From the NCBI GenBank assembly GCA_905233405.1, contig CAJOEG010000019.1:1-13104 (forward strand): 13,104 nucleotides of DNA, written 5' to 3'. Shown one piece after another: positions 1-6,611 of this stretch; the stretch's first letter is position 1; every line of letters starts with the position of its first letter. The notes under the pieces were generated by a model. It searched no databases and was not told where the DNA came from. It saw only the letters and a program-made list of their open reading frames with translations. Source of the DNA: an uncultured Bacteroidales bacterium. Its GTDB lineage: Bacteria > Bacteroidota > Bacteroidia > Bacteroidales > ML635J-15. The translations under genes were made by a program, and so were the position numbers.

Positions 1-510
1 GCCTTATAAAAATATGTAGTGTTATCGGAAAGATTTGTTAGATTTGCGACATAACTGCCTGTCCCACTGCCACTCTGTACGCTTTGCGAAAGATTGTCCG
101 CACTTGTGCCGTACATAAACCCTCTTGCTGTTACTGTGGCTCCACCATTGGAGGTTACATTGCCAGAGAGCGTTGCACCAGTAGTTGTTATGTTCGAGGC
201 AGAATTTGTCTGCACTGAAGGAGGATATATTGTCTGCGTCGTAAACGACATCACATCACCGTATGCTGTTCCTATGCTATTGGTGGCGTATGCCTTGTAA
301 TAATAGGTGGTGCCAGAGGATAGCCCTGTGAGTGCCTTTGTGTAATTGCCAGTACCGCTGCCACTTTGCACGTTTTGCGAAAGGTTGCTTGCACTTGTAC
401 CGTACATAAAACCGCGAACAGTTACTGTTGCCCCACCATTTGAGGTTACATTGCCCTTGAGAGTTGCACCAGTGGCAGTTATATTTGTGGCGGATAGAGT
501 TTCGACTCTC
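1..510 (-). repeat. Tandem FN3-like coding repeat, 291-bp period
   Basis: Two in-frame copies of a 291-bp (97-codon) unit lie in the surface-protein gene. Copy 1 spans roughly 220-510. Copy 2 spans roughly 1-219 and runs off the window. The match is clearest between 61-175 and 352-466; for example the codon for M in GFMYGTSA falls at 114-116 and 405-407, exactly 291 bp apart. High DNA identity between copies suggests recent duplication and the potential for copy-number change by recombination. Confidence 0.85.
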
Positions 511-1205
511 GGCTGGGAATAATGCGTGAAATTAAGCGTAATTGTTTGGCTTATAACTTGCATTTGCTCCACTATGGCACTTGCTACACTTTCACCATCA
601 ATGGTTGTATAACCCACATAACGCATATTGTCACCTATCAAGAACTCGTTGGTAGATGTCAGTTTCGCTTCAATTCCACCCGAAACGCCAGCGTACTTTA
701 TGCTACATCCGCATCCGCTGCCGATATTCACCATCCTTATGGAATACTGGCGGCTGCCAACTGTTGCATTGAGCAGATAGGTCTGCGGATTTGCCGCCGA
801 AATGTCAAAGGCATGCATTCCTGCATCGAGCGAACCATTATACTCGGCATACAATTTTCCAGCAACATCAAGCAGTTGTATACGTACATCTTCGCGTTGC
901 GACACAGAGAGTTCCACGCGGGTTTCGCAGTCGAAAGGATTCGGGATGTTCTGCCCAAGTCCCTGCACGGCGGCAATGTTCAAGTTTGCGCCAACCGTAC
1001 TGCCAAGCACAATGATTGTGTCGGGGTATTCCACCATTTCCGTCCAGTTGCGAGTAACATTAATAACTGCAACCCTGTCCAAACGGCAGTAGTCAGTTCC
1101 ATTAATTTGTCCTATAAAACGGACTGTTATTTCTTGTGAGAATGCTGGCATTGCAAGCAATAAAAGCAATGCCATCGTTGAAATAAATGTAATAAAATGC
1201 TTCAT
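1..1205 (-). CDS. Secreted surface protein with internal T9SS-like domain and FN3-like repeats (3' end outside window)
   Basis: The frame is open from an ATG at 1205 to the window edge (401 full codons, no stop), so the C-terminus is missing. Residues 1-23 form a signal peptide (hydrophobic LALLLL-type core, AFS before Q24). Residues 25-80 are a beta-rich segment. Residues 85-162 resemble a T9SS type A sorting domain: QNIPNPF, then LLDVAGKLY, then DAGMHAFDI and YLLNATV. Such domains normally sit at the C-terminus; here it directly follows the N-terminal segment. From about residue 230 come FN3-like repeats with a 97-residue period, each with the core RGFMYGTSA and ending in a TTYYYKAYATNS-type strand. 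From memory, this N-terminal layout recurs in Bacteroidales surface proteins, including some with Fibrobacter-paralogous domains. Probably exported and surface-exposed; ligand unknown. The start is supported by the signal peptide and an upstream -7 box. The small XRE gene lies 102 bp upstream on the same strand. Confidence 0.85.
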   Translation of the reverse strand, partial: MKHFITFISTMALLLLLAMPAFSQEITVRFIGQINGTDYCRLDRVAVINVTRNWTEMVEYPDTIIVLGSTVGANLNIAAVQGLGQNIPNPFDCETRVELSVSQREDVRIQLLDVAGKLYAEYNGSLDAGMHAFDISAANPQTYLLNATVGSRQYSIRMVNIGSGCGCSIKYAGVSGGIEAKLTSTNEFLIGDNMRYVGYTTIDGESVASAIVEQMQVISQTITLNFTHYSQPRVETLSATNITATGATLKGNVTSNGGATVTVRGFMYGTSASNLSQNVQSGSGTGNYTKALTGLSSGTTYYYKAYATNSIGTAYGDVMSFTTQTIYPPSVQTNSASNITTTGATLSGNVTSNGGATVTARGFMYGTSADNLSQSVQSGSGTGSYVANLTNLSDNTTYFYK

Positions 1206-1236
1206 AATTATAAATATAACTACCATTACTAAAGTG

Positions 1237-1244
1237 CAAAAATA
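1237..1244 (-). promoter_or_regulatory. Probable sigma-ABfr -7 box for the surface-protein gene
   Basis: Read on the minus strand this is TATTTTTG, matching the Bacteroidetes -7 consensus TAnnTTTG, 31 bp before the ATG. No TTTG is seen 18-20 bp further upstream, so the -33 half is weak and the promoter may depend on an activator. The tandem dyads at 1277-1311 lie just upstream of where a -33 box would be. Confidence 0.45.
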
Positions 1245-1276
1245 CCCTATTGGGGAGAGGCTTATTATATATGATA

Positions 1277-1311
1277 GTAACCAATCTAGTTACAGTAACC
1301 ATATTGGTTAC
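1277..1311. promoter_or_regulatory. Two tandem 17-bp dyads (GTAAC-N7-GTTAC), operator-like
   Basis: Positions 1277-1293 and 1295-1311 each read GTAAC, seven bases, GTTAC, separated by a single base, giving an 18-bp period. The second copy has longer arms (GTAACC/GGTTAC around ATATT). They overlap the last codon and stop of the XRE gene and lie upstream of the -7 box of the surface-protein gene. No T-run follows, so this is not an intrinsic terminator. The layout suits a dimeric regulator binding as two adjacent dimers. The adjacent XRE protein is the obvious candidate, but that link is inference. Confidence 0.55.
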
Positions 1312-1517
1312 ACTTTTGCGCGAAAATCATCGGAAAGGTCGCGGAAAAAGTCGTGGTCTAAAGCCTTAGAAATACGTTGCAGTAAACCAATGTCGATGTT
1401 GTCTTTGCGGAAAATTCTATGTATATGCGGACGGGCGCAACAGATATCCTTCGCCAGTTGTGTTGCTGTCACTCCTTTCTGTTTCATTACTTCCTTTATG
1501 TGCTGCCCGATATGCAT
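1308..1517 (-). CDS. Small XRE-family HTH DNA-binding protein
   Basis: 69 residues, essentially one helix-turn-helix domain. GVTATQLAKDICCARPHIHR (residues 15-34) gives the two HTH helices, followed by IDIGLLQRISKALDHDFFRD, the usual third and fourth helices of the Cro/C1 fold. Short stand-alone proteins of this kind with an HDFF ending are common in Bacteroidales. It probably binds DNA as a dimer; no effector or enzymatic domain is present. The ATG at 1517 is the only start that preserves helix 1. It is preceded directly by a terminator-like hairpin and a T-run in an approximately 220-nt leader. Downstream on the same strand is the surface-protein gene, with tandem dyads in the gap. It may therefore regulate that gene, itself, or both (inference). 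Confidence 0.85.
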   Translation of the reverse strand: MHIGQHIKEVMKQKGVTATQLAKDICCARPHIHRIFRKDNIDIGLLQRISKALDHDFFRDLSDDFRAKV

Positions 1518-1600
1518 AAAAAAGCGTGGAATTTATTACCTGCAGAGCCTTAGGTTTCCACGCCTATCCATCAACAAGTTATTCCACGCCTATACAGGCG
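1518..1600 (-). promoter_or_regulatory. Attenuator-like leader with competing hairpins before the XRE gene
   Basis: On the minus strand, GCGTGGAA (1563-1556) can pair with TTCCACGC (1531-1524). Six T residues (1523-1518) follow, and the ATG starts at 1517. Inside the loop, ACCT and AGGT can extend the stem past a bulge. A second GCGTGGAAT (1589-1581) could pair equally well, over 9 bp, with the same 3' arm (1532-1524). Its 5' part also lies in a small hairpin, CGCCT-GTAT-AGGCG (1600-1587). This arrangement of alternative pairings ending in a U-run suggests transcription attenuation. Alternatively the repeats are protein-binding sites. No known riboswitch class was recognised. Confidence 0.45.
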
Positions 1601-1743
1601 TTTCGTAACGGCTCTTGATGGAATCTCTTTCGAGAAAATGTGGAAATTTAGGCTCAAGAATTCGTTCTGAAATGCTAATAATTAATCACTTATTTTCTGT
1701 TTTTACTATCTTTCTATGTCAATAATTTTAATGTTAATAGTTG

Positions 1744-1774
1744 CAAAGATACACCTTTTCCAAAGAAATGCAAT
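1744..1774 (-). promoter_or_regulatory. Predicted sigma-ABfr promoter for the XRE gene
   Basis: On the minus strand, TATCTTTG (1751-1744) matches the -7 consensus TAnnTTTG exactly. ATTG (1774-1771) lies 19 bp upstream, a one-mismatch -33 element. Transcription would start near 1737 and give a leader of about 220 nt before the XRE ATG. The terminator of the efflux operon ends only about 20 bp upstream, which suits a fresh transcription unit. Between here and 1600 I see only AT-rich sequence and one more GTGGAA half-repeat (1640-1645, plus strand). Confidence 0.6.
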
Positions 1775-1794
1775 CAACCTTTTTGCATATATAC

Positions 1795-1829
1795 AAAAAA
1801 CAAGGCGGAACCCATTTGAATTTCCGCCT
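1795..1829 (-). terminator. Intrinsic terminator of the efflux operon
   Basis: On the minus strand, AGGCGGAA (1829-1822) and TTCCGCCT (1810-1803) form a perfect 8-bp stem with an 11-nt loop. TG and six T residues (1800-1795) follow. It lies 34 bp after the stop of the PII-like gene, the last gene of the operon. Confidence 0.85.
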
Positions 1830-1862
1830 CATTGCTATGAATCTGTTTTTCCTTTGCCTAAA

Positions 1863-2156
1863 TCAAATCATTTGCTCGATGTTCCACACAAATGCCTTTA
1901 CACCGACTTCACGGTTGCGGTTGTCAAGTTTCTTGACTGTTTCAAGCAATTCGGGGACTTTTTCGTCAGGGACAACCGTCATTATGGCGGAGTTCATTTC
2001 TGGCCAGGTATGTGTTCCTCGGCGCGGTTCACCTTTCTTCGTGCCTCGTCCCTGCACATTCTCCCAATAGGTAAATCCTCTAATGTTCAACGCATCAAGA
2101 ATATATTCTACACGTTCTGTATTTGCTTGGTTATATACTATGAATACTGATTTCAT
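1863..2156 (-). CDS. Small PII-like signalling protein in the efflux operon
   Basis: 97 residues with a PII/CutA-like ferredoxin fold pattern: beta1 (KSVFIVYNQA), helix (TERVEYILDALNI), beta2 (GFTYWENVQGRG), a short T-loop-like segment (GTKKGEPRRGTHTW), beta3 (NSAIMTVVPDEK) and helix 2 (VPELLETVKKL). It is shorter than classical GlnB/GlnK (about 112 residues). I do not see the T-loop tyrosine used for uridylylation or the C-terminal ATP-binding lysines, so it is not a canonical nitrogen sensor. Similar proteins lie beside RND pump genes in other Bacteroidetes (recalled, not searched), and other PII-like families accompany metal transporters. It lies 114 bp after the RND gene on the same strand and before the operon terminator, so it is probably co-transcribed and could regulate the pump. 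The ligand is unknown. Confidence 0.75.
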   Translation of the reverse strand: MKSVFIVYNQANTERVEYILDALNIRGFTYWENVQGRGTKKGEPRRGTHTWPEMNSAIMTVVPDEKVPELLETVKKLDNRNREVGVKAFVWNIEQMI

Positions 2157-2165
2157 GACTAATAT

Positions 2166-2260
2166 GTTCTAAGTTTCTATGTTTCACGTTTCTAAGTTTC
2201 TAAGGCTACGCCGTTTCTAGGTTTCACGTTTCTAAGATTAAATGGCTTCGCCGTTTCTAA
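2166..2260. repeat. 40-bp tandem repeat built on an 8-bp GTTTCTAA unit
   Basis: Positions 2181-2220 and 2221-2260 are two adjacent 40-bp copies. The first 16 bases (GTTTCACGTTTCTAAG) are identical, and the GGC(T/A or T/T)CGCCGTTTCTA ends differ by one base. Shorter GTTTCTAA-like units extend the pattern to about 2166. Each copy holds a tiny GGCnnnGCC dyad. The array fills most of the 114-bp gap between the pump stop codon (2271) and the PII-like start (2156). No promoter or terminator is evident in the gap. The role is unknown; such GTTTCTAA-rich intergenic repeats seem common in Bacteroidales (recalled, not checked). Confidence 0.8.
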
Positions 2261-2270
2261 GTTTCAAGGT

Positions 2271-5200
2271 TTATGAATTTTTAGGTTCTTCATTCGGGTT
2301 AACTGGATTTTCACTGTTTTCCTCCTCCTTGTCAAGGTATTCGTAGTCGGCATTGTTGATGTCCATGAATACGAATGTCTTGCGGAGCTTAGCCTGGTCG
2401 TCGCGTTCGCCCTTGCGCGAGAAGATTGCGTAAAGCACCGGAACGACAATCAAGGTTACGAAGGTCGATACGGTAAGACCGCCGATTACTACAACACCCA
2501 TGCCGTGCCACAATTCGGAGCCTTCGCTGGTACTCATTGCCATTGGCACCATACCGAGGATTGTGGTGAACGCCGTCATAAGCACTGGACGCAGACGCGA
2601 CTGTCCCGAAAGTGCAATTGCTTCCTTAAGTTCGTAGCCACGGTCGCGCATAAGGTTGATGTAATCGACAAGCACGATACCGTTCTTGACAACGATACCA
2701 ATAAGAAGTATCAAGCCCAATGCGCCCATCATATCGAGAGTTGTGCCCGTAATAAGCAATGCGAGGATAGTACCGGTAATTGCGAACGGGATTGACATCA
2801 TTATGATGAACGGCTTGGAGAATGATTCGAACTGCGATGCCATAACAATGTAAACCAACATCATGATGAGCAGTGCCAGGGTAACCATATCCTTGAAGGT
2901 ATCCTGCTGGGTTTCGTACGAACCGCCAAGTCGTGTTGAGATGCCGAGCGGAATATTTGTCTGGTCGATAACTCCCTGAACATCCTTTGCGAGGTCGCCC
3001 AACGAAGCATTGTAAGGAGTTACGCTTACGGTAAGGTAACGCTGGCGGTTCTTGCGCTCGATGTTTGGAGGACACCAGTATTCGCTTATTTCGGCAAGTT
3101 CGCTTAACTTTATCTTTTCGCCTCTAGGGCTCATGATTGTAAGTTCTTCGATGTCGGTGAGACTATTGCGGAATTCCTCCTTTAGCCTTACTACAATGTC
3201 GTATTCCTCGCCGTCTTCCTTTAGGAATCCGGCAGTCATTCCGTTTACACGGTAGCGTACATACATTGCAGCCTGTGAGGTGCTAAGTCCGTGGCGTGCA
3301 AGCTTTTCCTTGTCGAAAACTATCTGAAGTTCAGCACGGTCTTCCTCACGGCTGATGGTCACGTCGCGTGCCGACGGCAATTCCTTGAACTTGTGTTTCA
3401 ACTCGTTGGCAAGGATATTGGTTTCGTCGAAGTCGTATCCGTAGATTTCAACCGAAACATTGTTGTTGCCCATACCGCCACCGCCGCCGCTGCTTGTCGA
3501 AACCGAATAGTTGATGATTTCGGGGTAACTCTTCAGTTCTTCACGGATAATTTCGGCCATTTCGAAGATTGTACGCTTACGCTCGTACTTCTTCGATGTT
3601 CTGACGGTCATGTTTATCTTGTTGTTGGTTGTTCCCGAGAACAATGCCGAAATACTTGATTCGTCGTTCGAACCTGCCGAGGTAGAGATAACCTTTGTTT
3701 CGGGGATAAGTTCGTGAATGCGGCACTCTATTCTACGGGCAGTCTTCAGGGTTTCCTCGATTCTGGTACCACGCTGGAGTTCTATCTTGATTGACATGCT
3801 GCCATTATCCTGCTGCTGCATGAAGTCGGTTCCGATTGTGCCGTTGGTAAACGGAATCAGCGAAACTACGAATATTGCAAGAGCAATGAGCATAGTGATA
3901 AGTTTATGGTTGAGGCATACGCGGAGCAGTTTCGAATACCAGAGGTCAATCTTGTCGAACAATTTACCAATAGTATTCTTGTGAGAGAAAATTTTCTTCT
4001 TCTGCTTTGCAAGGTATTCCTTTTCTTCCTCCTTGTTGACGAAGAACTTGTTGGCCTTCAACATCTTTGAACAAAGCATCGGGATAAGCGTGATAGCTGT
4101 TGCCGTTGAGGTGCAGACTACTATTGTAACAATCCATCCGAGTTCCTTGAACATGATACCAGCCATACCGGTAAGCATTGTCAACGGGACGAACACGGCA
4201 ACGATAACAAGGGTGGTTGCGATAACCGAAACCCATACCTCGTTGGTCGCGTAAATTGCTGCCTCGCGCGGGCTGGAGCCTCGTTCGATGTGCTTGGTAA
4301 TGTTTTCAAGTACAACGATAGCATCGTCCACCACCATACCGATTGCAATGGTAAGCGACGCAAGCGAAACAATGTTGAGCGAGCTGTCGGCCATGAGCAG
4401 ATAGATGAATGAAACGATAAGCGAAATAGGAATTGTCAAGCTGATAATCAATGTAGAACGCCAGTTGCCGAGGAATACTAGCACAACCAGTACCACGAAC
4501 AGCAATGCGTAGAATATTGAGTCGGCAAGACCGAAGATTGCATTCTTGATTTCGATTGAACCATCGCGGATTACAGTACATTTGATGTCGGGAGGAAGGA
4601 TTTTCATAATCTTTTCCATTTCCTCGTTCACCTTTTTACATATTTCCACGGTGTTTGCTCCTGTCTGCTTACTTATCTGCAAACGAACGCCTTCCTTTCC
4701 GAGAACTTCCTGACCGTCTTCGAGGATGCTTATTCTTTCGTCGAGCGACAGGTCCTTGATGGTATCGCGCACTGTTGCAAGGTCGCGGACGAAAACCTGC
4801 TTGCCGTCGGGGGTGGTTGTTACAACTATGTTGTTGATTTCGGAACTTTCAATGTATTCACTTTCAACGCGGAGCTGGTACTGTTCCTTTCCCATCTTCA
4901 CGGTTCCCGATGCAAGGTTGAGGTTGTTGCCTGCAATTGCATTTCCGACTACTTCAACCGAAAGGTTGTAGGCGTCGAGCTGGTTGGGGTCGAGGTCAAC
5001 ATACACATAACGGTCGGGGGCTCCCGAAAGCGAAATGTTTCCGATGCCATCGATGCGGTTCAGCGTATTTACTACATTGTCCTCCAATATTTTGTCCAAG
5101 CCGGCATAACTTTCCTCAGCGGTGAATCCGAGCTGCATGATTGGCATTGCGCTCGAGTTCAACTTGATAATCATTGGTCGGCTTACACCGTCGGGCAGAT

Positions 5201-5552
5201 TGTCGTAAACCAAATCGACATAGGAGCGGATGTCGTTCATCACATCATCGATGTTGACTCCCCACTCAAATTCGAGCGTTACAATGGAAAGGTTATCCTT
5301 CGAGGTAGAAAACAAGTTTTTAAGTCCATCGACGGAGTTAAGTGCATTTTCGAGAATCTTGCTTATGTTGGTTTCGATTTCGCTGGCGTTTGCACCCGGA
5401 TATGTTGTCATAATGGTAACATACGGCGGGTCGATTTCGGGGAACTGGTCGATTGGCAGTCGCGACAGCGAGAACAAACCCATCACAATTACGGCGACAA
5501 AGATAAGTCCCGTAGTGATAGGTTTTTGTATTGCGGTTTTGTAGATACTCAT
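2271..5552 (-). CDS. AcrB-like RND efflux pump, inner-membrane transporter
   Basis: 1093 residues, slightly longer than typical AcrB (about 1050). It exports drugs or other hydrophobic compounds across the envelope using the proton gradient. TM1 is at residues 12-30 (PITTGLIFVAVIVMG), followed by the family motif RLPIDQFPEIDPPYV and porter-domain text. TM2-6 start near 340. TM4 carries the paired aspartates D409-D410 (GMVVDDAIVV). The second half repeats this plan, and TM10 has the proton-relay lysine near K956 (GIVVKNGIVLVDYINL). A gly-rich loop (SSGGGGGMGNNN) lies in the second porter domain. A charged linker near 505-540 and an acidic C-terminal tail (YEYLDKEEENSENP) account for the extra length. 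An SD-like AGAAAGGA lies 7 bp before the ATG. The gene follows the adaptor by 18 bp. It could be a close relative with a different substrate range; the sequence does not show which drugs. Confidence 0.96.
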   Translation of the reverse strand: MSIYKTAIQKPITTGLIFVAVIVMGLFSLSRLPIDQFPEIDPPYVTIMTTYPGANASEIETNISKILENALNSVDGLKNLFSTSKDNLSIVTLEFEWGVNIDDVMNDIRSYVDLVYDNLPDGVSRPMIIKLNSSAMPIMQLGFTAEESYAGLDKILEDNVVNTLNRIDGIGNISLSGAPDRYVYVDLDPNQLDAYNLSVEVVGNAIAGNNLNLASGTVKMGKEQYQLRVESEYIESSEINNIVVTTTPDGKQVFVRDLATVRDTIKDLSLDERISILEDGQEVLGKEGVRLQISKQTGANTVEICKKVNEEMEKIMKILPPDIKCTVIRDGSIEIKNAIFGLADSIFYALLFVVLVVLVFLGNWRSTLIISLTIPISLIVSFIYLLMADSSLNIVSLASLTIAIGMVVDDAIVVLENITKHIERGSSPREAAIYATNEVWVSVIATTLVIVAVFVPLTMLTGMAGIMFKELGWIVTIVVCTSTATAITLIPMLCSKMLKANKFFVNKEEEKEYLAKQKKKIFSHKNTIGKLFDKIDLWYSKLLRVCLNHKLITMLIALAIFVVSLIPFTNGTIGTDFMQQQDNGSMSIKIELQRGTRIEETLKTARRIECRIHELIPETKVISTSAGSNDESSISALFSGTTNNKINMTVRTSKKYERKRTIFEMAEIIREELKSYPEIINYSVSTSSGGGGGMGNNNVSVEIYGYDFDETNILANELKHKFKELPSARDVTISREEDRAELQIVFDKEKLARHGLSTSQAAMYVRYRVNGMTAGFLKEDGEEYDIVVRLKEEFRNSLTDIEELTIMSPRGEKIKLSELAEISEYWCPPNIERKNRQRYLTVSVTPYNASLGDLAKDVQGVIDQTNIPLGISTRLGGSYETQQDTFKDMVTLALLIMMLVYIVMASQFESFSKPFIIMMSIPFAITGTILALLITGTTLDMMGALGLILLIGIVVKNGIVLVDYINLMRDRGYELKEAIALSGQSRLRPVLMTAFTTILGMVPMAMSTSEGSELWHGMGVVVIGGLTVSTFVTLIVVPVLYAIFSRKGERDDQAKLRKTFVFMDINNADYEYLDKEEENSENPVNPNEEPKNS

Positions 5553-5570
5553 CGTCTTGTCCTTTCTGCT

Positions 5571-6602
5571 TTATTTGGAAATGTTAAGTTTTACGCCATC
5601 GACGAGTTTTGCCTGACCGACAACAACAAGTTCGTCGCCTTCCTTAATGTCGTTCGATATGATTTCAATCTTGTCGTCGAAACGCTTGCCCATTTCAACA
5701 ACAATGCGCTTTGCATAGCCGTCGTTGTTGATGAACACATACCTTTCGTTTGCACCTTGCAGTTTCAGTACCGACTGATATGGAACGATTATTGCTTCGA
5801 TGTTGTTGAGGTCGATGTTTACGCTCATGTACATACCTGGGCGAAGTTCTTCCTTTGCGTTCGGAATTCTAACCTTTGCCTGGAAAGTATGGGTATTGGG
5901 GTCGATGGTGGGGTATATGATTTCGATTGTTCCTTCGAAAGTGCGTCCCTTGTAGATGTCGGAACTGAGCTGAACTTTTGTTCCGGTCTTTATCATCGGG
6001 AAGTAGGCTTCGGGAATGTTTACTATTGCCTTCAGCATGTTAATCTGTATCAATGTAAGTATTGGCATTCCGCTGTATAGTTCGCCCGACTCGAAGTTCT
6101 TTGCCGAAATTACACCCGAAAAGTCAGCCTTGACGTATGTGTTTTTCTCGAGGAACTCAAGGTTTTCCTTTGTAAGGTCGTACTGCACCTTGGTCTGGTC
6201 GTAGGTCTGCTGCGATACGCTTCCGCTCTTTAGCAAAGCTTCTACACGACCAAGTTCCTTTTCGAGGTTGGCAAACTGCAAACGCGTGGTTTTCAACTGA
6301 GTTTCGTCCATCTGCACAAGTGTCTGACCTTTGCTGACACGCGATGCCACATCAACATTTATCTTCTTTATGATACCTGTTACCGACGGCGAAATGTTCA
6401 TAGTCTCGTATGGTTGCAACACTGCCGAGATGCTTATGCTCTTGGAGATAGTCTCCTTTGCAAGTGTCTGTACCGAAACCAATTCCGTCTTTTCTTCCTG
6501 AACATTGGCAACATTTGTATCTTCTTTCTTCTCTTTGCATCCAGTTGCCGTCAGCATCATTGCTGAAATTAAGGCAACACCTATCAAATTCTTTATATTC
6601 AT
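5571..6602 (-). CDS. Periplasmic adaptor (membrane fusion) lipoprotein of the RND pump
   Basis: 343 residues, AcrA/MexA type. It bridges the RND pump and the outer-membrane channel. A lipoprotein signal ends at TATGC, with C22 as the likely lipidated residue, so the protein is probably anchored to the inner membrane. The two lipoyl half-motifs lie at about 68-100 (SPSVTGIIKKINVDVASRVS then KGQTLVQMD) and 153-185 (VKADFSGVISA, then ESGELYSGMPIL). They are separated by a short alpha-hairpin (101-152). A beta-barrel (190-270, VQLSSDIYKGRTFEGTIE) and a membrane-proximal domain (VPYQSVLKL onwards) follow. The short hairpin is usual for Bacteroidetes adaptors. The gene lies 9 bp after the channel gene and 18 bp before the pump gene, consistent with one mRNA. 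Confidence 0.95.
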   Translation of the reverse strand: MNIKNLIGVALISAMMLTATGCKEKKEDTNVANVQEEKTELVSVQTLAKETISKSISISAVLQPYETMNISPSVTGIIKKINVDVASRVSKGQTLVQMDETQLKTTRLQFANLEKELGRVEALLKSGSVSQQTYDQTKVQYDLTKENLEFLEKNTYVKADFSGVISAKNFESGELYSGMPILTLIQINMLKAIVNIPEAYFPMIKTGTKVQLSSDIYKGRTFEGTIEIIYPTIDPNTHTFQAKVRIPNAKEELRPGMYMSVNIDLNNIEAIIVPYQSVLKLQGANERYVFINNDGYAKRIVVEMGKRFDDKIEIISNDIKEGDELVVVGQAKLVDGVKLNISK

Positions 6603-6611
6603 TGTTTTGAC

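Noticed and set aside
522..1139. 205-codon plus-strand open frame
   Set aside because: It is antisense to the surface-protein gene, which has a signal peptide, promoter box and recognisable domains; the plus-strand translation has no family features.
1277..1311. Intrinsic terminator for the XRE gene
   Set aside because: The dyads overlap the stop codon but no T-run follows on either strand, and the tandem arrangement fits protein-binding sites better.
1716..2150. 144-codon plus-strand open frame
   Set aside because: It spans the XRE promoter, the operon terminator and the antisense of the PII-like gene; the composition looks random.
2166..2260. CRISPR array
   Set aside because: Only two directly adjacent copies exist, with no unique spacers and no cas genes in the window.
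2626..3075. 149-codon minus-strand frame within the pump gene
   Set aside because: It is a shifted frame inside the RND gene, whose own frame is unmistakable.
5526..6080. 184-codon plus-strand open frame
   Set aside because: It is the antisense shadow of the adaptor gene, made long by codon bias.
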